NCBI GenBank assembly: GCA_029747015.1
Contig: JAKOGI010000026.1
Coordinates: forward strand, 914,817-978,816
Direction: 5' to 3'
DNA length: 64,000 nucleotides
Origin: Carnegiea gigantea
Lineage: Eukaryota; Streptophyta; Magnoliopsida; Caryophyllales; Cactaceae
How positions within the stretch are numbered: position 1 is the stretch's first letter; each line of letters opens with the position of its first letter. Position numbers and translations under genes: made by a program. The notes beneath the pieces are model-generated. The model was not told the DNA's origin. It made no database searches and was given only the letters and a program-made list of their open reading frames with translations. Shown here one piece after another: positions 1 through 13,700 of this stretch.

Positions 1-1849
1 GAAGCTAACGAATGGATTTATTCTTTCCTGAAAATTGACTTAAATTAACCTAAGTAGTTATATTTACAGTTCGAAGTTAACATGTATCCATGACTTTTAA
101 ATACTACATGGGGCACCAGTATTTATGATTAAGGTTTAGGATTTAGGGTTTAGCCTTCTTGATTTAGTGTTTGAATTTCCATCATATATTTTTTCATTGA
201 AATAAGAAATCACTAAAACTAAAAAATAAAATTTTAGATGAATAATGTCAAATGATAATTTTATTCAAATTAGAAATTTTTATCTATGTCATATAATAAA
301 ATTTAACAGTTTTTTTAATAGAAAAAAGTGAGATTATTTATAACAAGAGAAATAAATAACATGACTAAAATTCTTTAAAAAATATTACTCTATATTGTAA
401 ATATTTAATTTTTCTACTTACATGACGAATCTTAATAAAATAATCTACTTTAAATGAGAAAATATTGAATTAACATTTTTATTTACAATCAGGAAAAAAA
501 TACAATTAGTAAAGAGTCAGCGAAGAGAGAGAAAGGGAATAGTAAAGGAGGTGAAAGAGCTGACCTTAGCCATTTCATTTATTCAAGGGTAAATTAGTCA
601 ATTGTCCCTCTACTTTTCCTATAGGCGGAGCCCATCAAAAAACAGAAAGAACACCTGCAAGAAAGAAAAGCACTAAAGTGAAAAGTGTTAATTGAAATAA
701 CGCACTTACGTAGGTCAGATTTACATATATAATCATCGTATATGTATATGTTAACCATTTGACCGTTTTTCCTTTCTTTTTGCTTTTTTAAAAAATATTA
801 ACGATAAGAATTGTTCTTTTATCATGTCAAAAATAATTCCCAACTCAATCCATAGTTTCCAATCCAAACAATCTATCAAAAATAAAATATTTTATATGCA
901 TATTCCAAGTATCAATTAGTTAAAAGTTATATTAGTATTTAATTAATATTACTGATAAGAACAAAAATTTTTTGGAAAAAAATGATAAGACTACAAAATT
1001 TCAACAAATGTCTGTGTGAAACACATGACGCACACTAGTAGCTAAGAAATATATATATATAGAAACAAATCAACTAACCTTATAATGAACTTCGGACTAA
1101 GAAATTAATTCTTCTATTGGTTAAATGACACCTAATGATATTTCTTACATACCCAAAATGCTAATGATATTTCTTACCCACCCAAAATATCTAAAAAAAT
1201 AAAAAATACAATATTTTTTTGAGTTATACTTTTTGTTGAGTTGTTATAACATAATAAGGAAAAAAAAGTCCCTCATGTTTAAGCTTTCTTTTATTTTTAT
1301 TTCAAAAAAAGATTCACTTTTTTTGTTTTTTTGTTTTCCAAAATTTTCCCAATCCGGGGTGGTTTGCACAGGGACAGAGCGAGCACATGTCTTCATGTGA
1401 AGACGGTACGGAGACGCCCTTGCCTTCCGCGCAGACGCCCCTCTCTGAGTGTGAGCTCATAAGCGCGTTCTCTTCCCTTTGCTGCTCTTCACTGTTCTCT
1501 CTCTCTGCGGCACACAATCACATACTTTCTCTCTCATCATTTCCTTGCTAATGCTCTTTTCCCAATTCATCAGTAACAAAATCTTCACTGCATCTCTGAA
1601 AGAAAGCACCCATTTTGACAACAATCAAATCTGACTGCATCTATTGTGTTGGGCATCATTCTTTTCACATAACTTGAATTGGGTTTCTTTCATATTCGCT
1701 TTTAGAGGGAGGGGAAGGACAAAGAAAGGAACTTTCAGAGGAAAAAGTGGTGTTCTGACATAGTGTATCGATGGTGATTTAAATTTCGATTGATGGGTCA
1801 GCTTTTTTTATTGATTTTGGAGTGAAAAACTGTTGGGATTGGGTGAAAG
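1..1849 (+). promoter_or_regulatory. 5' flank and leader of the GAUT11-like gene
   Basis: No coding sequence is visible here. About 1-1260 is very AT-rich spacer. Near 1360-1530 the composition shifts to GC-richer and then CT-rich sequence with TCTCTCTC runs, as is common around plant transcription starts and 5' UTRs. The leader then runs to the ATG at 1850. A short TAGGGTTTAG-type telo-box-like motif lies near 133-150. The transcription start is not defined by the sequence; calling this the promoter is inference from position. Confidence 0.45.
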
Positions 1850-4800
1850 ATGCGGCGACGGGCTGCCGATTTCCGGCGCCCGGTTCGAAGACCGATTCTG
1901 AATTGGATCTGGTCACTCCTTGGATTGTTCTTCTTTGCTGGGATTTTTCTTTTCGTTGTTCAACATAATCACAATCAAGATCAGGTCTCTCCGCCGACAC
2001 TTGTAAGTTTTGGAAGCCATCTCTAGTCACTACCTGTTTTTTTCAGACTCCATTTGGTGATGTGGTGATCTAGAATTAAATTAGTTGTAATCTGTTATAG
2101 TCTAGTTTCATGGCAACATAAGGTACTTGTCAATTGAAGTTGATCCCCCCATCTCCTTTTTTGTGGTTGAAGTTTGGTGGATGTTAGGTGTCTTTGATTC
2201 TTGTCATATTTGTTTTTGGGTCAAAGTGATGTTATTGTATGTAGCATGTTGGCAGATGAGATGTCATAGCAAAACTGATCATGTCTAAGAGGCTTATTTA
2301 GTGCTCATTATTGGTTATTTTTGTTGGTCTGCCTGTGAATTTTATTCAATCACATCTGTGGAAGTATTGCCTCAAACTGCATGAATCTACGAGGCTTGAA
2401 TGCATCTCATCAATAGCACTTGAATACACATATGAGGATCTGCAATCCTTGTTGACTCAGTAGGATGGAAATATTAGGCCATTTTGGCTCAATATATGGG
2501 ATAACGTAGTTACAACTAACTGTAAAAGGCGTATCATAGTGGCATTTTTTTTGGGCACAGTTATCATTAGAGATTTGTTCAGATGATGTGGATTAATGGA
2601 ATTTTAGTGGTGATTTGTACGGACACCAATGTCTAGGTTGATGAGGCCAGCACTTGAATGAGTTCCATGGCTAATGCTTTAGTGAGACTCATGCAATCAC
2701 TTTGGTTCAGGTCTTCTAGGTTCTTAATCGGCTATTGTTTTCGTATCACAGCTCCTTCAAATAGGGGTCCGTCAGTCACTTGGGTTGCCTATGGTATTCT
2801 TAGTTTGTGTTGAGCAGCAATGTATGGCTGTCAGAATGGCTAGCATCTCGCACACCCTAAAGGAGGATGTCATTTGTTTCATTACTGAGATTTCTGTGGT
2901 ACGTAATTATTTTTTAAGCTAGTGGGCAGAGTAATGGTCTTTGTCTCAGAAAGTCTTATTTGTGATATTCATGTCTTTAAGCAGGCAACGACTTGTGCTA
3001 TATATTTTATCCTGTAAATGTTATGGGGATGAAAAGAGCTTCCTTGAGCTGTAGAAGAGCATATTCTTTGTGGACGGAAAGTATGCTACGGGATGTGAAG
3101 TTCACTGCTTTATGCTTCTTGTTTCTGGTTAACTTGGTTATTATGCCGTATTGATGTCTCTTCCACTGTATGGGTGGAGTTATGTTTTGCTGAATTCCAC
3201 TGTATGCACTCTGACCCTTCAGCAGTTGCTGCTTGGGTTTAGTTCTGATATTATAATAGCCTGTTTTTTTGGCTTCATACATTTCCATTGTTAAGCTATA
3301 TGAATCAAGATATTAATATATTATTCATGTGATGTAGATGTTCTTGATGAGCTGGACATATTTAGAAGCTGTGGTACTTTCTTTGGCTTCATACATTTTC
3401 TTGATGAGCTGGACATAGTGCCCATATATAAAACTTGTATGTGGTATGCTTAGATTTAGATCTTCGGCCTGGTATAATTTGCAGCTCACTTGATGTAAAC
3501 TGTTATGACCTTATTTGGTTATCTTTTCCATTGCTGAACCGAACAGTCTTCACCATGTGCATATGTCCTCTTCTTATCATAGAATAAGCCTATTTGTTGA
3601 TTATGCTACTGCCTTGAAGCCTACAATTATGGAGTGTAGTTGTTCTTAGTTCCCGTGGTCTGCCTTCTGTTTCTAGTTCAATAGCATTCTTTCAGGATTA
3701 AGCCTAAATGCCCGAAAGCACATGCACTTGTTGACATGCATGCCTACATTCTTATTCGGCTTTATGCTTAATCTTAGGCATATCGAGAAGAAAAAGCGAT
3801 CAATTTCTTTTTGTTTTTGTATTTGCTTAGTACCCTTTTTTTTGGGGGGGGGGGAGTTGCGTTCATTTCTTATATGTAAGGAGCTAAGGTAATTTTCCTT
3901 GCTCTGTCGTGATTTTTGAAACACTTTCCACTTTTTGTTGGATTTGTGGGCTTCATCCCCAGTTGATATCAATTTGCTATAGGTTCCTGTGGTCTGACAT
4001 ATTTGCTTTTCCCTTAAGGTTGAATAATGGGTTGTATGACACAGGCATGTCCCCCCCCCCTTCTTTAAATGGAGCCTGGTGCCACTCTTGGAGGATTTCT
4101 CATCCAAAGCTACCATGTAGACACCTTGTCATTTCTAGTTTATCGTTATCAGATCTCCAGTTTCTCAATAATTCATGGATGGCCCCTGATTCTAAAGCTT
4201 GCTCAACGCCTCAACCTGTGCAACCTAGGTTCTTTTTTACTCAAAATCGACTTCATCCTATGTGTAACTACTAATACATGACTAAGAGCCCTTACCTATT
4301 GAAGAAGTCTAAGCTAATCAGTTTTAATTCAAGGGAAATTTATGTTCAAATGCAGAAGCCTGGATCTGAAGCTTGACCATCAAGTCCAGAAACCTGAGTA
4401 ATTTGATGATTGCCCATTATGTTGAAAACCTAATGTACCCAAAAATGTGCTATTAATTGCTTTGAAAATTCGTCAACTTGGGCTCTAATTGAAGGCTTTT
4501 CTATTTATGTGCAAAACAAGAAAATGTTTACAAATTTATGGACTTTGTTGCATTTAAGGGGCATGGATCTTCTAATCTTGAGAAAAGCCTGACTATCATC
4601 TGTCCATACTACTTGTCATACCCTATCCACTTGCTAATGGGCCCTCAGTGGAAGCTTCTCATTTGTGTATGTGTTCTATGTCTTAGTGTGACTGCTGCCT
4701 TCAGGTTTAATTGCCACTGCTTTTGCTTGAGACCACAGGGATGTAGATTTCTGGCTTGAGATTTAAGATTTTACTTGGTGGGTTGGATGATCACTATGGG

Positions 4801-6878
4801 TTACAATTGCTCTGCTGGTGAAGATGGATTGTATCCCTTTATTCACTGGGTGACAAATATATGGAGTATCTTGCTCGCTTGGTGTATTTCCGATTTAATA
4901 AGTGCAATGGTCATCATAAGTGCAATGCATATGCCTGTGTCTAAAAGTTATTCTTATCAATGGTAGTAACTGTTAACAATAATACCACCTGGGAATTAGT
5001 ATTATGTTCTATTTATCAAGGGGAAAAAGGTAGCATCCATGGCTAAAAGTAAGGAGAAATCCTGGTAATTCGAACTGCATGATAACTGAATAAGATTACT
5101 AGTCGTTTTAGGGTAGTTTGTAACTCAAAAAATTGAAGCATGCACACATTGTGTACTTTATTCTTGTAAATAAGGAGTATGTCGGTGATCTTCTTGAGTA
5201 AAGGATGTATTTGATTGAGGGTTACCCTGCTTTTGAAGGGGATGAAGGGAGGAAAACTTCCTCTTAAGTTTGTTCCAGGTGTAGATAATAATGTGAACAA
5301 TCAAGCTCTGCATTCTATGGTTAATCTTGGTGCTTCCCTGAATTGAGTGTTCTCAAGATTGTTAATGAATTGTGATTTCTTTTACTTCTTGATAGTATGG
5401 TTCCCTGCCTAAAACTTTAAGCTTCTCATTTATGGATCAAGACTGTAGGCTTCTTGGTACTATATATTTTAGGTTCTTTTCGTCTGTTTGGTCGCCTGGC
5501 TATTGAATGATTGGTTTGCTCAAGGAAGATCGAAGTCTTATTTTCCTTAGATTGTATGCGAGCATCGTTTACCTAACAGGAGAAACAGAAGGGAAAACAA
5601 AAGGGTATAATTGCCTTTCTTTGTATAGATGAGGTGCCATTATTGAAGTTCTTCTATGCAAGCTGGTTGTATGTGTTTGATGCCCTCTAAGGGAAGCCCT
5701 AACTATGTTATATCAATCTTCTTATCATGCTAAAGCTAACTTTATTATTGTGGATTTGGAGCATTGCCATTCTATTTTTGTCATTCCTTGTCTATCTTGG
5801 AGCTGGATGCCATGATGAACTCATTCTAGTTCTCTTTTCTATGCTAATTTATGGCTTCTGGCCTTCTGCTTCCTTTTGTTCTAGGGAGTGGGTGGAGCCC
5901 ATTCTTCAAAAGGGTAAAATGTTTCGAGATACATTTTTACTTTATCCATTATGATCCGAATTGGTGCCTTTAGCAGTCCACAAAGTTTATATATAATTTC
6001 ATAGATCATCAATAATTTTTTAAAAAATTACTTAGGTCCTATTTCTAAGATAATAACTCAAGAAACAAGAAACAGCCTCAGTCAATAGACTCCTTCCCTC
6101 CCCCTCTCCTCCCTGGTTGAAAGAGGTAGGTATGGCAAGTTCTAAATTAAAGACTATTGTAGTTTCTATAGGGTATACAAATTATGCATTTTATAGCAAT
6201 TCTATAATGAGTGAGTGTAGAGGAGATAATTTGACTATCTTACTGGTAAACTTTTCAATTTAAGATGGTCTTGTACATTTCGTTTCTACTGAAATTAATT
6301 TGTTGTGATGCAATTTATTACATCTCTTGCCATGAGGGGGTGGGGGGAAGAGAGGGGAAAAAAGAAGCTGTGGTAGTCGTCCAATTCAACAATGTATATC
6401 TTTGCTAATTCTTTTCCGCTACTGTCGTTAATTTGATAAGCGTTACTTCCCTTGTTTGTGCTGCTTTATTCTCACTATGACTTGTTCTCTCAAAGTTTGG
6501 CCAAAATCTTTGACTCCAGAGCCCTGTATTACTATTAGATTTCTTACTATTACTAAGTCGAGTTCCGAACTGCTGTTAGGGTCCCCACCTTTTCTTAAGA
6601 TTGCAAATATGAGTAGTGGATAACCACTTGATTGTTCATGAGAGGGAATTTGTTATTTTATTTCTCCTTGTAAATTGTAATTTTGCCAAGTGAAAGACAC
6701 CAAAGTGTGGGTTGTTTATTTTGAACATAGCATATTGCATGTGGAAGTAATGATTTTTCTTGAGCATTTGCACAAAGTCTGAAGATGAATTTGGGTATGG
6801 GGTCAACCTTGAATTGTTGGTAATTGATAGAGAATGCTTAGGGATCCAATTTAGCTCCTACACACCAACACACACGTG

Positions 6879-6911
<33 letters not shown>

Positions 6912-7007
6912 TTATATTTATACACATGCGTACATACATACATACATACACACATACACACACACACACACACATATATATATTTGTATGTATGTATGTA
7001 TGTATGT

Positions 7008-7044
<37 letters not shown>

Positions 7045-9190
7045 TATATATACGTGTGCGTGCGTGCGTGTGTGCGTGCGTGTGTGTGTGCGTGCGTGTC
7101 CCTATGTGTACACATACACACACACACTCACACGCACACACACATATATATATATCTTTGTGTGTGCGCGCGTGCACGCGCGTGTGTGTGTGTCTCATTT
7201 CGTAGCTTATGATGTCCTGAATTTCTTGTACCCATGATGTAAAACGTTTCAGTTTTTTGACTATTGAACTCCGTTGTTTATTGAACTAGACCATGTTTCG
7301 ACCTCCTACTTCGTATGCGTGGTTGATTCCTTGCGTTAGGAATTGCTTCATGAGCAAGTGTGTGCATCAATGGCAATGACTGGCAATTAAAAGACTAAAT
7401 CCAACCTTTAAGGTTTTTATGTTATTTACGATGAGACTTGGGGACGGCAAATAATGTTTTAAGTCCACTATGTCACTAAGTAAGGCTCAACTTATTCCGT
7501 GTGGTACTTCTATTCAGTTCTATGCACCTTGAGTTCCTCTTTGTGTTTTTTTTGGGGGGGGGGGGGTTACATGCATGGTATCTGAACCTTGTTCAATCAT
7601 TGTTGGCGTTCTCAGGGAAATTGGGTATGTTGAGTTCTAGCATTTCCTTTCCAATATAAAAAGCAAGGGAAGTGTGACTGTCATGCTTTGGCGTTCCTTT
7701 CATCTACCTTACTAGTTGTTGATGGCTTCATGTGACAGGAAAAACATGAAAAAATGGAACCTGTTCGGGAGCAGTTAAATTTTACTGAACAATTATTGAG
7801 TTCTCGTTCGGTTGCTAGGCAATTAGCTGATCAAGTTACCCTTGCCAAGGCATATGTTGTAATTGCTAAAGAACATAATAACCTTCACCTTGCTTGGGAA
7901 CTCAGCTCAAAGATCAGAAGCTGCCAACTTTTACTTTCAAAAGCTGCTATGAGAGGAGAACCTGTATCGCTGGATGAGGCAGAGCCAATAATTACAAGCC
8001 TTTCATCTCTAATCTTTAAAGCACAAGATGCACACTATGACATTGCTACCACAATAATGACTATGAAATCTCACATTCAAGCCCTCGAAGAGCGTGCAAA
8101 TGCAGCAACTATCCAGAGCACCATGTTCGGGCAGTTGGCTGCTGAATCATTGCCAAAGAGCCTTCACTGCTTGAATATTAAACTGATGGCCGATTGGTTG
8201 AAGAAACCAGCTCTACTACAGCTGGCAGAAGAGGGCAAGAACTCTCCTCGTCTTGTGGACAATAATCTCTATCATTTCTGCATATTCTCAGATAACCTGC
8301 TTGGTGTCTCTGCAGTTGTCAACTCTACTGTCTCCAATGCTGATCACCCAAAACAGCTTGTCTTCCACATTGTCACAAATGGCGTCAACTATGGTGCTAT
8401 GGAAGCTTGGTTTCTTGGTAATGATTTCAAAGGTGCCACCATAGAGGTCCAGAACATTGAAGAATTCACTTGGTTGAATGCTTCATATTCTCCTGTCATG
8501 AAGCGGCTGCTTGAACCAGATTCATGGGCCTTCTACTTTAGTGGGTCCCAGGATTTTGGCACAGAGCCCAAGTTCCGGAATCCCAAGTACCTGTCATTAT
8601 TGAACCATCTTCGCTTCTATATACCAGACGTCTATCCCCAGCTTGAGAGGATAGTCTTTCTTGATGACGATGTGGTTGTCCAGAAGGATCTCACCCCCCT
8701 TTTCTCGTTGGACTTGCATGGAAATGTAAATGGTGCTGTGGAAACTTGTTTGGAGGCATTTCATCGATACTATAAGTACCTCAATTTCTCAAACCCATTA
8801 ATCAGCTCAAAGTTTGATCCTCAGGCTTGTGGATGGGCTTTTGGCATGAATGTCTTTGATTTGATTGCATGGAGGAAAGCAAATGTGACCATGAAGTATA
8901 TTTACTGGATGGAACAGAATGCGGATGGGTCGTTGTGGAAGCTCGGTACTCTTCCTCCTGGGCTCCTCACCTTCTATGGACTGACTGAGCCACTTGATCG
9001 AAGATGGCATGTCCTTGGATTAGGTTATGATCCAAACATCGATAATAGGTTAATTGATAGTGCGGCTGTTATTCATTTCAATGGGAATATGAAGCCGTGG
9101 CTTAAGTTGGGCATCAACAGGTATAAACCTTTATGGGATCGATATGTGAATCAGAACCATACATACGTTCAAGAATGTGTTACAAGTTGA
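1850..9190 (+). CDS. GAUT11: Galacturonosyltransferase 11-like (GT8 family), two exons
   Basis: Two exons: 1850-2002 (51 codons, donor GTAAGT) and 7739-9190 (acceptor TGACAG, phase 0). Together they encode 534 aa, close to the ~537 aa I recall for Arabidopsis GAUT11. Exon 1 encodes a short basic N-terminus (MRRRAADFRRPVRR) and one hydrophobic span at about residues 18-38, which fits a type II Golgi protein. Exon 2 carries the stem and the GT8 catalytic domain: the metal/UDP-binding LDDDVVVQKDL (D360-D362), CGWAFGMNVFDL, LPPGLLTFYGLTEPLDRRWH and HFNGNMKPW (H497, G500, K503), with stop TGA at 9188-9190. GAUT proteins transfer galacturonic acid from UDP-GalA to homogalacturonan during pectin synthesis. 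The runs LAKAYVVIAKEHNNLHLAWEL and CLEAFHRYYKYLNFSNPLI fit GAUT11 better than GAUT10. The first ATG is chosen because it opens the only frame that encodes the membrane anchor and splices in phase. Catalytic motifs are intact, so the gene is probably functional. Confidence 0.95.
2003..7738 (+). other. Intron 1 of the GAUT11-like gene (5.7 kb)
   Basis: This long T-rich intron lies between the exon encoding the membrane anchor and the exon encoding the rest of the protein. It has a GTAAGT donor and a GTGACAG acceptor. I see no coding exon or recognisable transposon inside. It does contain a compound microsatellite (6858-7195) and T-run/G-run junctions at 3836-3854 and 7546-7566. Confidence 0.8.
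6858..7195. repeat. Compound TG/CA and TATG/CATA microsatellite
   Basis: Blocks of (TG)n, (CATA)n, (CA)n, (TATG)n, TGCG-type and further (CA)n/(TA)n alternate for about 340 bp. Adjacent TG and CA blocks are inverted with respect to each other, so the array could form hairpins. All six frames stay open across it, which is a composition effect and not coding. Confidence 0.95.
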
Positions 9191-10252
9191 AGCAGCAGGT
9201 ACACCTGAGTTTTGCAGTTTGGTTTGGACTTAACAGGTAATATATGAAGGCGTGCGCATATTTTTACGCTTCAGCTAATTGTAAAGAGTCAGAAAGTCAA
9301 TTTTGACTTCTTTAGGTTCTACTGTTGCTACATATTTTTACGGCCACCACCAAATGTGGATTCTACCGAAATGGGGTAGACAGCTTCAGATGTATGCAAC
9401 TTTACACCTGAAAGCAGAGAGGTTGATCCTATTGTCATTACATATTCTTCAATTTACATGTTTCTAGGAGAGCAGAGAAAAAGGACGAAATTCTTACACA
9501 TTCTCAGGGGACATTAGATTGTATTAGGAAAACCAGTTCAAGTTATTCTTTTTGGATTCCCCCCCCCCCCAATCCTTAGTTCATTGATAGAATTGTAGAA
9601 TCTGGAATCTATTTATTTTTGTAGCAATTTGTATAATAATTCAACGATTTTTGGATCTCATTTGTAAGTCATTATTGCCTTTTTCCGATGTCATTCTGGG
9701 GCTTCGCCCAGTTTGGTCTCTAGTTGTTTCTGAGCAGCACAGTCCACGTGATTTTGGGGTGTGGAAAACGGTATATGCTACGAGGATGAATCGTGGTAGA
9801 TGTCTACCGTCTAATGCCTGACAATTTTTTGGCTAGTTTGATCATTTAAATTTATCCGGCTTGAGAAAAAGGGATCAGATCTTCTATCTTGGGTTTTTTT
9901 CTCTAGAGCACTGATGCTATGATATGGCATGAAATTGATATGCCAGTATTACCATCAATTCATGATGGGTGGATAGAAAAGGGCAAGATGTGGTCCTGAC
10001 ATTGAATGTTATAGGTGTTAAAATATGAAACATTTGCGTTCCACACTTCCACCTTCGCACTGATTTGTATCAGTCATCCACTGGACTCAAGTTTGATTTG
10101 GGATAGGGATTTGAATGCAAAACAGAGCCATCAGTCCATGCCCATACTGGCATAGTCTCCTACCTGAGATTGTTCGTTTCTTTTGTCTCTCTTTATTAAA
10201 TAAGCAGCCATACATAAAGCTGCATGAATCCTGCTGCAGTTGAATCTGCACT
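9191..10252. other. 3' UTR of the GAUT11-like gene and spacer
   Basis: This is the 3' flank of the galacturonosyltransferase gene. An AT-rich stretch near 9610-9660 is a plausible polyadenylation region, and there is a C-run at about 9559-9570. No gene or mobile element is seen. The sequence from about 10253 onward resembles 26448 onward, which marks the edge of the asparaginase duplication. Confidence 0.5.
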
Positions 10253-10773
10253 TGAACTAATTTAATTGTCAATGACTTAGATACGACACATAACACCGTG
10301 ATTTCCATTAGATTACAAATAGAGACATTTCAAACTGTTCATACTATTACAAACTAAATGCTTACAAGAACAAACCGCAATGCTTCACCCCACCTGAACC
10401 CGGGGGGGTGGGGGGCAGCAGAAACAATTGCGTGGGTGATTAACACCACCTCCAGAAAATGCTGATCCTACCCAAGCGAGGTATGAGGAGATCCGGAAGA
10501 CTCATTTCAAGAGATAACAGGGCAGATGATCATTTTCTGAAAATAAATAAATAAATAAATACTTTCAAAATTTACTTCTCTAGTTGGAATTTGACTTTGC
10601 GTGATCAAACCAAGTTCTCAGCTGCTGAGCTAGCCGCTGCAAGGAATTCTGTACTTCCTCAAACAAAGTCCTCTGTCTTCATGATGTAAGGTGGGGTACT
10701 CATACAAATACAGGATTTCAATATTGAACTCTCCCAACAATCATTGACCGCTCCATTTAGATTCTTAAATCAC

Positions 10774-13700
10774 TCAATGTATTGCAATTTCCGAATGCGC
10801 AGCTTCAGTGGCACAAGCTCGGAACATCCCTGTAGTATTGAAAGGCATGGCTATCTCCCCTGTGGCTGATACAGCAATCAGCCCAACAGTACCTCTTTCA
10901 GCCTTTTCCACAACATAGGCAGCTGCTTCTTTCAAGGGAAGACCTTTGAACTCCATAAGCACTGCCACAACTCCTGCCATTGTGCCACGTGCGATGGTTT
11001 CTCCTTTCCCGGTGGCAGAGACGGCGCAGTAGCTGTTAGCATATGTCCCTGCTCCAATAATTGGGGTGTCACCTATTCTTCCCACCATTTTGTTCACTAA
11101 ACCCCCTGTTGAAGTTGCCAAAGCCATGTTCCCATCACTGTCAACAGCCACACATCCAACTGTGCCTAATTGACTATCTCCGCTGGCTGTGTGTGTTTCT
11201 ACTTGGACTTCTCTTGAGATGGGCTGAGAGTAATCTATCTACAAAATAAGTACCAACAGTGTTAGTTGTTGCCCAATTAGTATCTGCCAGGCTAAGCGTG
11301 ATGGCAAATTTTTTTTTCTGTTTTAAAGTATAATGGACTAAAGCAAAATGGCTCAAATCTTTTCCTCCTTTTCTTGTAATCTAAATCAAGGTCCAATGAA
11401 AATAGTCTCTTTATAATTAAGGGGTGAAGGCAGAAATGCAAACATTTGAACCCCCCCCCCCCTCTTCGAAAAAAGAGGGGGAAAAAGTATGCACTCCATG
11501 GTATTGGTTTGTTTTGGTTATGTTCAGCTCAATACCAGTGTCTATATTAATCAACGGAGGGATGTCCACAGCATCTTCTTTATTTCCAAAGAGATGGATC
11601 ATCATACCTGCACTCTGTTGGCCTCTTTAGCTTGGTTTAGTCTTTCAATATTTTCGAGAGTAATAAAATAGCTTGGATCTGCAGTCTCAACGCCCTGCAG
11701 AATGCATCTAATCTGTTAGTATGCTGCTGGAGATACATTTGAATCTTCAAGTTGCTGTATTATACAAGTGAGTGAATAACCCATATGCTTCAAAAACATG
11801 TATAGTAATGATCTTTGGTGGAACACTAGCTGATGGAATCCTTCAAGGTTTAACCAAAATGTAACAACATTCTATCCAGCTGTGAGATTCCAGTTCATCC
11901 AAAATATATGAGAAAATGTCCACAATATAAGCCCCAAATGAAGAGGACTCACTTGTTCCCTGGCAAATGCCTCTGCCCCCTCAAATGCTAGATATATATG
12001 AGAAGTCCTCTCCATAACAAGCCGTGCAAGCGAAACAGCATTCACAACAGTCTTCAGACCAGAGACAGCCCCACATTTCTTCGTCTGACCATCCATGATG
12101 GACGCTTCCATTTCCACAGTTCCCTCTGTGGTGAGGACTGAGCCCCGACCAGCATTGAACTGTGGATGGTTTTCTAGTTCACGAACCTGTTAGAGTTCTA
12201 AAAAAAGGTATCTTAGCTTTGTTACACCCAAAGACAGACAAGACAGGGATAAGCAAACTTGTTTTCATAAATAGTCCTTAATTCATCAATCACAGTTGCA
12301 AGGCAGTGACAGCAAAAGAAATTGTCTTCCTTCACAACAGCAAACCCAGTACGGAACAATAATGATTGTCTCCAAGGCCACTGTAACATTGAAAAGGGAG
12401 ACAATCTGAAGTCAAGTAAGAGTAAGTAATAATGCAGATCTTCAATACAGCTAAAAGGGTTACTAGTGGGAACCAAACTTCTTTTAATTTGAACAACTAC
12501 AACTGATATCTTGTCTGTTATGAATGGGCATGCAGTTGATGCAGTTTCAAACTCAGGTGCTCAATTAAGAGCTCACAAGGATAAGGTTAATTTGGCATAC
12601 CGCTGACCTTCTAATGCCTTGACACGGAGCAGATTGGCCATTTGGATAACAGTTAATTGCAAACACAAACAAGTGAGTAATCCTACATCTTGTCACCAAT
12701 TATCGACCAGTTGATGAATGAATGCACCCCTTCGAGACTCCAACTATGAAGCAAAGATATGTTCATATTATGATCTTTATTTTATTTATTTTTTTGATAA
12801 GAAAGGTAAGAATACAATCTAGATAGCCCTTCTCTTAAGGGTTCTTCCTAAATTATCCATGTTATAATCTTTATATGAGGATGCACAAAAGCAGAAATGT
12901 TTGGTTAAACTGTCATCTGCTTCTTTATTACGAAATAATACATTAATTGGCAATTCCTTCTATATTTAATGTACAAGGTAAGACTATTTACATCTAAACC
13001 TTCCCCCAAAAAAACCGTGCGGTGATACTTTCGGCAATGGTTTGGCTCATTAGTCATATGAAAAATTGCAAAAATATCTCAACATTTCAAAGCCCGAGCC
13101 ATCCTTTTAGAAGCAGTCTTTAACAAATTAAAATATTTCGACGATTACGTATTAAGAACATTTTTTAATGATATTTGATATTCTATTTAGCTGGAGTCGA
13201 ACTAATTACGGTTGATCCATAAGTAGACCTGGCAAAACTGACCCGAGACCCGAAGTTCGAACCGAACAATCCGGATCCATACCCGAACCGATACCCGAAA
13301 TAGGATGAACCGATTTGGACCCGAACACCCGAAGTAAACCGATCCGTAACCGAACGAAACCCAAATTGTAGTGCGACCCAAAATTACCCACACCTGTAAT
13401 GACCCGACCCAATTCAAACCCGAACCGAGGTGACCCGAAAATGGACAACCCAAACCCGACTCGAACCGTACCTGTTTTAAAACCGACCCGATTCCTACCC
13501 GACTCAATTTGACCCGAATTAAACCCGAACCCGAGTATACCCGACCCGAATATGACCCGAACCGAAGCATACCCATAAATCATAACCAATCAACCAAAAC
13601 TGTTCTTAATCCCGTAAATTTTATTGTTAAGGCCTCGAAGAAAAGATCCTATCGCAAATTCACAATTTAGCACAAGTTCGGTAAACAAGCAAATCATAAT

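Noticed and set aside
3673..4116. 147-codon minus-strand frame in GAUT11 intron 1
   Set aside because: It has low-complexity KKK/QKQKEI runs across a homopolymer, no family similarity and lies inside an intron of the opposite strand.
6760..7237. Several overlapping open frames of 67-150 codons on both strands
   Set aside because: They consist of VCVCVCV and HTHTHTH translations of the TG/CA microsatellite and carry no coding signal.
8253..8444. Small frame inside exon 2 of the galacturonosyltransferase
   Set aside because: It is an out-of-frame shadow of the conserved GT8 coding sequence.
13202..13589. Two minus-strand frames of about 125 codons rich in G, S, V and R
   Set aside because: They arise from the CCCGAA-type repeat arm of the hAT-like element.
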